Source: Cycas panzhihuaensis
Taxonomy: Eukaryota > Cycadophyta
Assembly: GCA_023213395.1 (NCBI GenBank)
Contig: CM041465.1
Location: 8,308,001 to 8,372,000, forward strand
Reading direction: 5' to 3'
DNA: 64,000 nt
The notes under the pieces were generated by a model. That model had not been told where the DNA came from, did not search any database, and was given only the letters and a program-made list of their open reading frames with translations. Positions within the stretch are counted from its first letter, which is position 1. Each line of letters opens with the position of its first letter. This document shows, piece by piece, positions 11,800 through 23,341 of this stretch. The position numbers and the translations under genes were made by a program.

Positions 11800-12039
11800 G
11801 CTTGAACCAGTAAAACTGCATCTTGCTCTTAATGAAGAGCCCCTAACGTACCAAGAAGATGTAAAGCATGCAACTTGGAGAAATGCCATGAATGAAGAGT
11901 ATCAATCTCTTATCAAGAATGGTACATGGGAGCTTGTTGATCTACCACTTGGAAGAAAGGTAGTTCAAAATAAATGGGTGTTCAAAAATAAGTATAGATT
12001 AGATGGCACCCTAGAAAAACACAAGACGAGGTTGGTAGT
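11800..12039 (+). pseudogene. C1 reverse transcriptase, N-terminal piece
   Basis: Encodes TWRNAMNEEYQSLIKNGTWE, then LVDLPLGRKVVQNKWVFKNK and KHKTRLV, the conserved opening of Copia reverse transcriptase. It ends in GTAGT (12035-12039), one copy of the Tat1 target duplication. The next codons (AKGF...) are at 28611 on the other side of Tat1. Confidence 0.88.
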
Positions 12040-14591
12040 TGGACGCGTGTCTACGGGATAACTACCTAACTAGTAGGTGTAGAGTGAGTGAGTGGTGAGA
12101 ATATGGAAGGCAGGACCTAAAAGGGGGGTAACTATCATGTAGAGTGCCCCGTGCGCTGGAGCGCGAGTTTGGGATTTACAATGGAGTATGGCTACTATTA
12201 GGTGGTCCTTCACCGCTTCGAGCAAGGGGTGAAGATACGTAAGGCAAACCCGAGTTGACCTAGAGATAGGACTCTCCCACCCTTGGGTGGCCAGAAGGGG
12301 GGAAGAGAGGACCTAATGGAGATAGGCCAAGAGTATGCCTACACAACCTAACCGGGTACACAAGTGATACGGGAGGCAAAGGACTTGTCTGGTTAAGGAG
12401 AGGGAAGGAAAGGTAGGGGAAAGAGGGCTCCTACAATCCTTCCTACGAATGGTAAAGATGTATGTAACAAGACAAATGAATCGCAAACAAATACCAAACC
12501 AAATTTCCCCTTTTATCTTTCAATGTACTAGTTATTAAGAGCGAAATAAAAGGAGAAAAGAGGTAGCGAGAGGGAGTGAGACGTGCACTGGCGGGGCGTC
12601 TTGACGGAAGCCTTCTCGAGGAGCACCAAACCACTCCACGTGATGTGCTGGATGCGGGATGTTGCGGCGGGTAAAAGAGGGGCCTTCCTTACCTTCCCTA
12701 AAACATCAAATGCGAGACCAAAGAAAGAAAGGAAGCGCCAACTAATAAATGAAACAGCATAAAAATATGACGCATACAAAGGTGCTTACTGGTAACGAGG
12801 CCAACGGGCGATGTTCTCCGCGCTTCTATATACCTGCAAGCAATAGCGGTCTCTCCCTTCTCGAAGGAAGAACACTAACATGCAACACAAAATTCTAACC
12901 ATATATGCCTAAATAACATAAACGAGAATCTGAATATACATGCGTTAGTGCTAATCCAACAATGAAAGTACCAAAAGAGAGTGACCAAGGTGAAAGTAAA
13001 TGATTGGGTAAGCCTCAGAGTGGCCTACCTCCCGTAAATGATGCCCTAACCTCCCCTCAAGAGCCACAAGGCAGCGAGGACAAGGCCAAGAGCAAGGGCT
13101 GGAAAATGGCAGCAAAGGAGCAAACAGAGGCCCAAGAAAACCCACGGCTAACCGGGATGCTATGAGGAGCAAACCGGGTAGCCGGGAGGAAGGTGAGACA
13201 AAGACTAGCGGTTGGGACTTATGAGTGTTGCCCAACCCTGAGCAAAGGGCTCCAAATCAGCGCTGCAACTTGTGATAGCGCTAGTTTGGGTGGCCAAAAG
13301 AGGGCCTACAAACCCTTATTTTCAAGCCAAGGGCAGCACAGGGCGAGAGGGAGGCTTTGGAGGGCTTAGAGCCGCTTAGGGAGCGTGGAAGGTGGTATGG
13401 AATCCACCCAGCTCCTCTCCAAAACCTATGCTACCCCCCAACGCCGCTGCCTTGAGCAGTAAACATAGGCAAGAGGCATAAAAAAGTAGTAGAACAAACC
13501 ACAAAAAGGATGGGAAACTAACTCTCAAGAAACAAGCAAGAGCAAACAAGCTTACTCATAAATATCACAAGAAAAACCAATATAAAACAAGGAATACCTG
13601 AAAAGGGGAGGCAAGGGGTTTACCTCAGCCAAGGAGTAGTGAAGAGGGGCTGAGAAATCAGCCCAGATCTGAAGTAGGGCAGGTTTGAGACCCTGCTACG
13701 GAGATGTGATGGGAAACACTTGCACTTGGGGCACTTGTAGGCTGCCTGGGCAAAGATCAACTCGAAGCCACTCCAAAGGGGCCCTCTCCAAAGCGTTTGA
13801 GGGGCTGGGAGAATGTCTCAGCCACGCCAAAGGAGAGCTAGGCGCTGTAGGAGGGGTGCAGGTCTAGTTGCGATGGCAGAGCAGAGAGAGAAGAGCAGAG
13901 CAGGAGGATGTTTCCTTAGAGAGCAATTCCAAAAGTGAGCAAAAAGATCCTAAAAATGAGTAAAAAATGGTTTAAGTACTCAAGCAAAACCCTAAAGCGA
14001 GCGATTAGGGCGCAGCTGGGAGAGAATCAAGGCGCGAGCCATGTGGAAGTTTCGCAATAAATGTGAAATTACCACGGCGGATTTTTAAAAATAATCTGAG
14101 ACAGTCGTCTGTAGCAAATTTCATCTGCGGATATTCCGGTGGTACTGCGAAAATTTCGGCGGTATGCACCTGGAGCAAAAAATGGGGCCCACCAACTAGT
14201 CCAGGCTGGGGGCAGATGACCGAAAGGACTAATGGGAAGCTAGAACACCTACCCGAGGGTAAACATGCCAGCAAACGGGTCCAAGGGAGCAAAAGTAGGG
14301 CTCGACTGGGGTGGCAAGTTGACCAAACGATGATGAGTCATCACACGGGCAGAAGTGGCGCAAGCCTAGTGGATCCTAGAGCGAGGAGGGTAGATGCGGG
14401 AAGTAATGTGGTCACCAGGGTGCCACACTCGCTAGGAGTGTGCCCCTGCTATAGTCGTCATAGGCTAAAATAAGTGTGGACGACTACAGGGTTGCCCACA
14501 AAGTCATACACATGCAGATACTAATGTGAGAAACATACCCGCACTTACCTGAGTCGGTGGTTCCGTATCCATTCCTAGAAGCCGGGAAACA
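12040..14591 (-). repeat. Tat1 3' LTR (2.55 kb)
   Basis: Plus orientation starts tggacgcgtgtctacgggat and ends gccgggaaaca. It matches 26020-28608 closely. Main differences are a missing block of about 30 bp near 14521 and small replacements near 12590 and 13170. Read on the minus strand it starts TGTTTCCCGGCTTC and has CAGGTAAGTG about 40 bases in, a TATA-like tACTTAAA near 13975, and further splice-like signals. The minus-strand open frames inside it are LTR sequence, not genes. Confidence 0.92.
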
Positions 14592-14606
14592 CTGCCCCCT
14601 TGGCAG
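14592..14606 (-). promoter_or_regulatory. Tat1 polypurine tract
   Basis: Minus strand CTGCCAAGGGGGCAG lies directly before the 3' LTR start (TGTTTCCC). The AAGGGGG core is the expected plus-strand primer site. The 15 bases also form a short inverted repeat (CTGCC...GGCAG). Confidence 0.65.
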
Positions 14607-15029
14607 TAGAGCCTCGCCGCTCGGAAGCCTGGTGCGATGGCGAATACTGGCAACACAACTATCAGTAGCACATGTGTATAGATATATCAATCAGGATAAT
14701 AACAGTAGGCAAGGGTGCCAGCAAGTGTCGTGGCGGGACGCGTGGATACGAAAGCGGCGGTGGAGCCAACATAGGGCACTATGGGGCCACACGAAACCGA
14801 TCGAGAATGAGATAGGTGAGGGGGCTGCCACCACCACAAAGAATGCAAAGGAACATGCATAGTTAAATAGAGAACAAATAGTGGGTACTATAGTTTTACC
14901 TCATTAGTAACCTGGTTTCGGAGGTGCGAACGAATCGCGAAGCAAAGTGACAGACGACCTGGGGCTTGGGTGACAGGACGGCTAGGCAAGCCTTAGGGAC
15001 GGCCAGCAAGAGGGGAAAGGCGGCGCTCA

Positions 15030-15410
15030 AGGATGAGGTGAACGAGGCTATCCGCCTCAGCGTTGAGGACCCGAGGGATATGCTGGATATCAACGGAAGA
15101 AAAACGGGCGGGAGGGACTGGCGTGACAAGAGTCCTCAAGTGAGGGCATCGCACCTGGTAAACCTGGGTGAGATGAGACACCACAACTTGAGAGTCGCAA
15201 AGAAAAATGATGGGTCCGTGATGGAAACGAAGGGCATTAGTGAGGGCTTCGATAACAGCTGTATACTCAGCTTCGTTGTTGGTAGCCTCTGGGAGGAAGA
15301 TCCCAGAGCGGAGGAGATCATATCCAGAGGAGTTACGGAGGATCCACACAGCGGCAGAAGGTCCAGGATTACCGCGGCTTCCGCTGTCGGTAAAGATGTA
15401 GATGGATATA
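15030..15410 (-). pseudogene. Tat1 second RNase H, archaeal type (aRNH)
   Basis: The minus strand encodes a compact RNase HI fold in a frame open from 15757 to 14993. Motifs in order are IYIFTDSGSRGNPGPSAAVW (first Asp), ATNNEAEYTAVIEAL (Glu), FLCDSQVVVSHL (second Asp) and VLNAEADSLVH (last Asp), so all four catalytic acids are present. GSRGNPG and NNEAEY are hallmarks of the archaeal/plant-type RNase H, unlike the retroviral-type RNase H already present in pol at about 20640-20990. Extra aRNH domains are known in Tat elements. Residues before IYIF look non-coding, so the true start or splice junction is unclear. It lies 3.8 kb beyond the end of pol, next to the 3' LTR. The intact domain in an otherwise broken element suggests recent function. 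Confidence 0.85.
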
Positions 15411-15928
15411 GGTGACACAAAATCTAGGCAATCAATGGGTGATAAAAGTAACACTCGAAAAATAAGCAAAATGTGGCCGTGAAGGGTAGGAGGACCTAGC
15501 AATGAGGTTACCCAGGGCGAGAGCAAGCAACCCGACCACCGGCAGAGAGTGGTCGGGAGGAAAAGCCTCCCGGGGCGCCAAAAGGCTGCTTTAGGAAGCA
15601 AGACATGCCCCCAAGTGGGGGAGCATTCCTTTTGGGAACCCCAAGAGTGAAAAAAGGGCCGCAGAAACAAGTCCAGGGCAGCGAAACGAGCCGAACGAGT
15701 ATAAACTTGGGCAGGCATGGGAATAACACGCAAAACGATGTAGAAGGGCCCTGGCAAAAGTGCGATAACGAGGCACCATAAATGCCCTCATAAGGGCGGG
15801 CAGGAAGGGCATCGGTAAAGCACAATTGACGACAGGGCTAGAAGGCAAAGGTAATCAGGACAACAAGACGGTCCCAACGACTAACGCGAGACAAAAAACA
15901 TAGGAAGTACCCGTTGGGGCCCCCCGCC
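15411..15928. other. Spacer between aRNH and antisense promoter
   Basis: GC-rich, open on the minus strand up to 15757 but with no recognisable domain. Possibly the 5' part of the aRNH transcript unit. The other frames here are shadows. Confidence 0.4.
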
Positions 15929-15937
15929 TATATAAGG
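15929..15937 (+). promoter_or_regulatory. Candidate TATA box for the antisense gene
   Basis: TATATAAGG on the plus strand after a C-rich run (ggccccccgcc), the classic plant TATA context. It points towards the antisense ORF that begins about 0.7 kb downstream, opposite to Tat1 transcription. No other TATA of this quality lies between here and 16639. Confidence 0.55.
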
Positions 15938-16379
15938 AAATCAACGGGAAAATGGATTCATTTTCACCGGCTCTCGTACGAAACTAGAGCCATTTCCTTA
16001 CGCAGCGGAGCGCCGCCCAACTTTGGAGGCACGCCGAGGGAGATTTGACCGTCAGATCGGAGAGTGGGGAGAGCCAGCACGACCGACTAGGCGACATGGC
16101 AGTAGCAAGACCAGATCCAGTGAGTGGATGTCACTAAACCTAGCCCATCTCAAAGTTCAAAGTTTGTCTATTTTAAGCTTTTGAAGTGATTTTTTGCATA
16201 GTTTTAGTGCCCCTTATGGGTAACGGAAGGCCTCTCGGGATCCGAATCAGACCCAGAAAGAGGCGGGGACCTGGGCATTAGGGAGCCCTGGTCCCAGTGG
16301 GCCCCACGGGGCCCACCAGAAAAAAAATTGGTTTTTTTTTTTCGGGACGGAAATCCCCCCTTTTGGGGGATCGCCGTTC

Positions 16380-16475
16380 GTACCGCGGTAATGATCGCGG
16401 TGCCGCGATCATTGCTGCGAGCCCCACATCGCCGTGGGACCCATGCCAAACTTAGCGGTACCGTTAAGTTTGGCG
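16380..16475. repeat. Cluster of GC-rich palindromes
   Basis: Three hairpins in under 100 bp: taccgcggta (16381-16390), aatgatcgcggtgccgcgatcatt (16390-16413, one mismatch), and 10-bp perfect arms gccaaactta/taagtttggc around gcggtaccgt (16445-16474). Similar ggtacc-centred palindromes recur in the Tat LTRs, for example near 28095-28145. Confidence 0.75.
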
Positions 16476-16638
16476 TGGTATGAAGGCAGGGAGGCAGAAA
16501 AACGGACATGAGGGGGTAAAAGAGCCCCAAATCTCAGGCAGAGAGAGATTTGAGAGAGAGAGGGGCGATAGTGGCAGACTGACTTAAGTTATTTTTGGTG
16601 TGAACAGTGTCCTCATGATGAATATGCGAGAATGTAGG

Positions 16639-18501
16639 TATGGCGATGCTGAGTTATATGGAGATGGCGACACAGGAGGATAGGGAGATCCTACAGAGGT
16701 GTGGCCTGTACAAGGCCCTCAAGACACCTCAGTATACCTCAGATTAGAGACTGCTGGTCGACATAGTGGCCCATTAGGACATGAGGAGACATGTGTTTCA
16801 CCTACCATAGGTAGGTGACGTGACTATCACGCCGAGAGATATCCGACGGATACTGGGAGTTCCGACGACAGGGAGGCCGGTGAGATTAGGGGTCTTTGCC
16901 CGCCCGAGGCGGCTCACGTGAGGCAACCTGCTCTTCACGAAGGCGACAGATGGGATCGGGAGGGGCACCCTCCGCAGCCTTCGATGTCAAAGATTCCTCG
17001 AGTGAGGAAGCTAGTCATACTATGCATTCTGTTCCAGATTTCCCGGAAACAGAACTATAGAGAGGTTCCAGGCGGGTGGATGGATGCAGTTTACCACTCT
17101 GGTGGCGAGAGGATGGATTGGCGACCACGATAGCGACAAACCTCGTCGCCCAGCTGGATACTATCAGGACGTCCGGTAGAGGTGGGCTATCATACAACAC
17201 ACTACTACAGTGCTGGTACTTCGACCACTTCGCGGCAGTGGCACCAGTGGGGGGACCACACCCCATTATAGAGCAGGCCCCGATGGTCCACAGGTGGCAG
17301 ACTCGACTGAGGGGGACAGAGGACAGAGCCCATGTCAGACGATCGATGGAGGCCACATCACTAGACCTCCTCACCCTCCTAGACTACATAGCTGAGCCCT
17401 ACAGAACGGTGAGGTGGGATAGTGACGACAAGGCAAGCGGAGCAGGAGTGCCCGCGGGTGACGATAACAGTGATGATGGGGATAGTGGAGACAGTGGAGA
17501 TAGCGGGGCTGGCCCATCACGACCTGTAGGGGGGACAGGTCCGTTAGGGACAGCAGGAGAGGCAGAGGGTCCATCCGGAGCCGCTGGAGGAGAGGCAGGA
17601 CCTTCAGGAGCACAGGGTGAGGTCAGAGGACCCGTGACTAGGGCCCGCAGGCTACGGATCGTGATGGGATCCGCAGGGATGAGAGCTGGGCCCACCCCCG
17701 CGAGGAGAGGGACCCAAGTAGAGGAGGTGCCAGAGGACAAGGCACCATTAGCTGGCGGAGAGCCAGGAGGGGAGGATGTCACGCGACCAGAGGAGCAGGT
17801 GGCCATAACAGGTGAGACCTAACCTTTTCCCGAGTCATTTGGCATCCAGATAGATGTTTGGTTTGATTTGATCATGACTTATGGCGAGATATAGACTGAC
17901 GCATGGCGTGTTGCATTGGCATGTACAACAAAGATCAGGAGACTGGTAGAGGCTGTGGTGAGGGAGGTATTCCCTCAGGTGTATGCAGAGGGGCAACCGC
18001 CCATCCAGGCAGGTGACAAGCCTAGAGCGGTAGGAGCCCACAGAGAGGCATTTGCCCCGTTGGTGAGGGCGAAGGACATATGGGCTGCAGAGTCCTAAGA
18101 GCATGCGACATCCCAGGGACGCCTCCAGCAGGAGAGAGATGACGTGAGACGCGAGCGAGACGAGCTGCGAGGACAGGTACAGGCTCTAGAGGCACAGGGT
18201 GGTGCAGGTGGAGATGAAGAGAGCAGAACCCAGCTAGCAGTGATCATTGAGCGTCTCAGAGGGACAGAGGAGGCACTCCGGGGAGAGCGGGATCGTGTCC
18301 AGGCCAGATATGATTAGCTGGTGGCGCAGATGGTCTCGAGGTCGAGCTGGAGCAGGACACGGACCCACACGGCGGCGACGACCCCGAGACGACCTAGGGA
18401 TGAGGAGAGCGAGGCAGGCAGCTCGCGGAGGCCCAAGAGGAGCCTCGGAGGCATGTGGTCCCCAGGAGAGGGATGACAGAGACCGGGAGATGGCACCCTA
18501 G
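16639..18501 (+). pseudogene. Tat1 antisense gene with plant-mobile-domain-like N-terminus
   Basis: Runs opposite to Tat1 gag-pol. From ATG 16639 the frame reads REILQRCGLYKALKTPQYTS, then VFHLP-VGDVTITPRDIRRILGVPTTGRPVRLG, which matches the plant mobile domain pattern (F-x-L-P-x-G-E-x-T-I-T-L-x-D-V-x-x-L-L-G-L-P-x-x-G-x-x-V). Three TAG stops, mostly at expected Trp codons, and a frame change near 17100 break it. The best open part is 17076-17822 (248 residues): end of the domain, then an acidic G/S/D/P-rich disordered linker. The C-terminus (18100-18300) is a coiled coil (QQERDDVRRERDELRGQVQA). Tat2 keeps the matching C-terminus at 63600-64000. Antisense extra ORFs are reported for Tat-lineage elements; the function is unknown. 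Confidence 0.75.
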
Positions 18502-19184
18502 GAGCGGGGCAGCAGCAGTAGGACATGTACATATATATGGTTTTGACGGGAAAGCACGGACCTCCAGGGGGACACATATGGGATCATATGATTGTACCCC
18601 CCCCTATAAGGACACCAGCTTCCCAGGATGTATGGTGACATGATTTTGGATATGTATATATATATGCATGGGGTGACTGGACCCCATTCAGATATGAGAT
18701 ACTGTGTATGATGCATCATATGTGGATGATATGTATGTTTATTTTGTGTATTGTGAATGTTATGTTGTGGATGTTTTATGTTGTGGATATTTTGTTGTAC
18801 GGATACACGTTTCCTCCCATGCATGAACACACACCCAACCGGGGCACACACACACGCCATGAGCAGGATGACATAGAGGTGTGAGGTTAGGGAGTAGGGC
18901 GGCATACATGTCTACGGGAGAGCATAGCGGAATATGTGAAGGAAACGACGGACAAGGAAGAGGGGCGACGATGCCTCGAAGCGTCCTCTTGGTCGGGGGA
19001 TGCCCAAGCAAGACGACAGGGGTTCCCAAGAGGATACGGGAACGCGGGTTCCGTGGAAGGAACTAGGAAAACAAAGCGGGGTCCATCTTAAATTGCCATT
19101 CCACCCGTGGTTGGGAAGAATGGGGACAACCTAAGATGGTAGTTTAGGCTCATTTCAAAGCAGGGCGACATGGTCGCCGAGAGG
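18502..19184. other. Tat1 spacer between antisense gene and pol
   Basis: Contains an AT- and TG-rich stretch (18650-18800, tatatatatgcatgg and ttgtggat repeats) and no supported gene. It is the converging 3' ends of pol (minus) and the antisense gene (plus). The open frames at 18498-18905 and 18760-19029 have no domain. Confidence 0.5.
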
Positions 19185-22100
19185 TCATGCATAGAACTTC
19201 TTAAGGAACTTTCCATTAACAGCTTTCTCAAATTCAAGCCCTTCCAGGGTGGCTCTCCTATAGGCACCATTATCGAGGGATTCGATAATGACGAAAGGAC
19301 CAACCCATCAGGGTTTGAATTTGGTCAAACGGTCATGGAGATATTCGAGCTTGAGGGCATAGTCCCTAGGGAACAAAGGGCGGGAACGAAGGTGCTTATC
19401 ATAGGCCCTTTGTGAGCGGGCTTTGGATGCCAGGTTAGCGATGGCGGCTGGCGTCTCTCATCCAAAGCTTTGAGGTCCAGCAGGCGGGCCTGACAGATCG
19501 ACTCTTTGTCGATGAAACCTCGAAGGGAGATTCGTAAGGAAGGAATCTCCACCTCCAATGGGAGTACCGCCTCAGTACCATAGACCAGGGAGAACGGGGT
19601 CATTCCCGTGGCGGAACGGATAGAGGTGCGATAAGCCCACAAGGCAGAGGGTAACTGAAGGTGCCAATCCTTTTGGGATTGAGCGACGGTCTTTTTGAGA
19701 ATGCTGACGAGAGTCTTATTGAAAGACTCCACTTGGCCATTTGCCTGAGGGTAGTAAGGGGAAGAAGTCTTGTGAGAGATTTTGAATTTCTCACAAAGCT
19801 CATCCACCTCCTTATTACAGAAAGGAGTTCCATTGTCGGTAATCAGGACATCCAAAATTCTGAAACGGCAAATGATATGCTGATAAATGAATGTGGCAAT
19901 CATTTTGCCAGGAGTAGTGATCAAAGGGATGGCCTCTGCCCATTTGGTGAAATACTTCATGGCAGTCAAGATGAACTTGTGCTGCAACGACGAAGGTGGG
20001 GAGATAGCCCCAATGAGGTCGAGTCCCCACTGAGCGAAGGGCCATGGCGAAATGATAGGATGCAAGGCCTCGGAGGGCACATGGGAAATGTTGGCGTGCT
20101 CTTAACATCGCTGACATTTCAGAGCAAAGGCATGAGCGTCTTTGAAAAGAGATGGCCAAAAGTAGCCCATGCAGAGGATCCTCTGAGCCATAGACTGGCC
20201 CCCAAAATGACCTCCACAAATGCCATCATGGCATTCGCAAAGTACCTGGTCAGCTTCGTCGGCAGTGACGCAGCCGAGGAGGATCCCATCGAAGGACCTC
20301 TTATACAATACCTCGTCTACGAGGAGGTATTGCCTAGCAGAAGTCCGGATGCACGATCTAACTTTACTACTAGTGTCGGGGTGGTATTGCTGCTGTGTAA
20401 GATACCGCACTATGTCGTCGTACCACTCATTGTCGATGAGTGGATGGGGAGAAGCTCCCTGAATCGTCAGGATAGACTCATCGGGGAGAGAGTCGTCAAC
20501 GGGGGTATCAAAGGAGTTAGGGATAGGGGCGTCTGCAAGTTGCTCGGCCACTATCATTCCCTTCTTCGACTTCCAGTTAACGATGTGGAGATCGAATTCT
20601 TGGAGCAAGACGGCCCAACGACCTGCCCTACTCGTCAAATCTGAGCGAGTTAGTAAGTATCACAAGGGATCAAATTGGATGATCACCTTGGTGGTGTTGC
20701 TGAGCAAGTAGTGCCTGAATTTCTTAGTCGCATGGACCAAGGAGAGGCATTCCTTCTTGGTAGGGGAATAGTTAAGCTCAGTAGCCACGACAGTGTGACT
20801 GATAAAATATATAGCTCTCTCAGTTCCTGAGTCGTCCTCCTAAGCGAGCATAGCGCCCAAGGATTCGTCAGTCGCTGAGGTATACAGGATAAAGGGCCTA
20901 TCGAATCAGGGAGACGCCAACGTAGGAGCGGAAGCTGGGGCTTCCTTGAGTCCTTCGAAGGCCTTTTGGGTCTTGTCAGACTAAGCAAAAGGAGCTCCCT
21001 TCTTCAACAGGTTTGTGAGGGGTTTAGCGCTCACAGCGAAATCGACTAAGAAGTGCCTAAGGAAACTGATCCTGCCTAGAAACGACTTAATCTACCGTTG
21101 CGTTCTAGGTGGTGGCATGTCGAGGATCGCTCTGACTTTGTCAGGGTCGATCTGAATTCCTTGTTTGGATACAAGGAATCTGAGGAGTTTACCCGAAGTA
21201 ACGGCAAACACGCATTTGAGCGGATTGAGACTGACATGATACTCGCGGCATTGCGAGAAGATGGCATGTAAGTCGGAAGGGTGATGGGCTCTCGCGCGGG
21301 AGAGACCCATCATATCATCCATGAAGACCTTCAGCGTGTTGTTGATGAGGTCATGGAAGATAAAATGCATGGCTCTTTGGTAAGTAGCACCTGCATTCTT
21401 AAGGCCAAAGGGCATCGCCTTATAGGCGAAGGTACCCCAGGGAGTAGTGAAGGCCATCTTATGGCAGTCTTCGGGAGAAATCTGGATCTGGTTATAACTG
21501 AAGAAGCTGTCCATTAGGGACATCACTTCGAATCTGGCAGTGCGGTCGATGATCTGATCGAGGAAGGGTAACGAAAAATTATCCTTAGGACAAGCGTTGT
21601 TGATCTCGCGAAAGTCGACGCAGATACGAATTGCCCCGTTCTTTTTAGCAACGGGAATGATGTTGGAGACCCACTTAGGGTAGTCAATAGAAGTAATGAG
21701 CCCAGCATCCATAAGCTTCTCGACCTCCATCTTGACGGCGGCAGAGAGCTTCGGGTGAAGGGGACGCCGGCGCAGGCGGGCGCCAGGAAGGGTGGTGAGG
21801 TTATGAGTGACAATCGAGGGGTCGATTCCCTTCATGTCAGCATAATCCCACGCAAAAATGTCTCGGAACTCCTGGAACAGAAGGGAGTACTCCCTTATCT
21901 CATCAGGAGAACATTCCAACCTGACCTTAATGACCTTGACCGGGGCCAAGACTATGTCTTGAGTTGCCCCCATGCACATGGCATTGCCCTCCTCGAAGTG
22001 GAGAGGGGCAAGATCAACGGGAGGAGAAGGAATAGGAGACGGGATCGGATCGGTAAGCGTGGACCCGATAGCAAGAATCTTCTGATGACCAAGCCGGTGG

Positions 22101-23341
22101 TGACCAGAAGGCAAGTTGGGCGCAAGACCTGCCAGATGCTCAAGCAAGGCTTCATCATCCTCAAAATAATCCACCCCATGGATGACCTTACTTCGAGTAG
22201 AAGAAGCACTAGAGGGAGTAGGAGCAACGAGACCATGATGGCCGTCGGGTTGCCCAACTTCCTCATGAGAATCCGAAGGGAAACTAGAAAGAGGCTCCTC
22301 GGGAGGAGCGAAAGGCAATTCCTCAAAACCATTACCTATGGGGGGTAATGAAAAAGAAGAACTGGCGATCGGAGGGTCAACACGAGCGATGACATGTGAC
22401 ACGCATGAGGGGCTAGCCTCACCAACGAGAGAGGTTCTAGATGGGGATCTAGAACAAAGTAGGTGTGACCTACTGGCGCGGAGGAAAGAGATGGGATTAG
22501 GACAATCCTCGCCTTCGTCGAGTGACTCGTCGTCACTAAACGAAGCGAGGTACCCGTAACTCCCAACACCAATAGGGGCAAATTGCGTGAGACTAGGAGG
22601 AGAAGATACAGGATCTTCTTCAGATGGGTTAGGTATACCAATAGAGCAAGCCGAGGCGTGAGTCGATGAGCCTTGGTTCGCTGAACTGGCAGGGTGAGTT
22701 TGTTTGGTTGACAGGCGTTCACGGGGAATCACTCTCATTCGTCCGTCATGGACGAATTTAAGTTGTCCCCAAAGAGTCGAGCGCACGGCTCCCATTTGAT
22801 CGAGCCATGGATGACCTAGGAGGAGGTTGTAATCCACGTCAACGTCGAGGACTACAACGTCGGCAAGAACGGTCTTGCCCTCAAGGGTGAGCGGAATCGC
22901 GACAAACCCCAAAGGGGTCTTCTCGCTATCGTCATAACCTTGGCATCGCTAGGGAACGGGTTCCAAGGCGGAGATACCGAGCTCTTGCATGACACACAAG
23001 GGCATGGCATATACGGAAGAACTGTTGTCGACAACAGTTCTTTGAAGAGTACAATCAGGCGTATCTATGGTGATGGTGAATGGGAAGTTCCACTGACGTT
23101 CCCTTTCACCGGCGGGAGGAAGGTCCTTAGGATCAAATGAGATAACGGGTCCACTACCTTGAGCGACACCCAAAGCATGGACAGGCACATCACTTGAACC
23201 TAAAGCTTCCAGGAGAAGGGCCCGCTGCTCGGGGCAACTCCTTAGAACGTCCATCAAGGACATTCCTGCAGCGACCGTATGGAGCTCGTCCACGACGGAG
23301 AAGGGCTTACCCTCCCTGGTAGGTTGGGTAAGTGCCCTTCA
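19185..23341 (-). pseudogene. Tat1 pol: protease, reverse transcriptase, RNase H, integrase
   Basis: The frame from about 23338 encodes a retropepsin-like domain with TVVDNSSSVYAMP (Tat2 has D-N-G-S), then a Ser/Pro-rich spacer of about 300 residues, then reverse transcriptase in the 606-residue piece 22912-21092 (ARLRRRPLHPKL, IRICVDFREINNACPKDNF, AFTTPWGTFAYKAMPFGLKN, catalytic FMDDMMG). RNase H follows (FILYTSATDESLG, KKECLSLVHATKKF) and then integrase (19325-20080) with acids in GLDLIGAIS, VLITDNGTPF and GQVESFNKTL. Stops lie after VP near 22947, at 21089, in RNase H and before integrase. A frameshift near 19455 follows LDERR. The true end, FLKKFYA, stops at 19185. It reverse-transcribes and integrates the element DNA. 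Confidence 0.9.

Noticed and set aside
14063-14473. 136-residue plus-strand frame in the Tat1 3' LTR
   Set aside because: Not kept in the other LTR copy (28132-28458 starts elsewhere), no domain, and it lies wholly in LTR sequence.
19661-20644. 327-residue plus-strand open frame
   Set aside because: It lies opposite Tat1 integrase and RNase H, whose motifs are read clearly on the minus strand. No domain on the plus strand; a shadow frame.
21755-22348. 197-residue plus-strand frame
   Set aside because: Opposite the Ser/Pro-rich spacer and start of reverse transcriptase in Tat1 pol; composition reflects the other strand.
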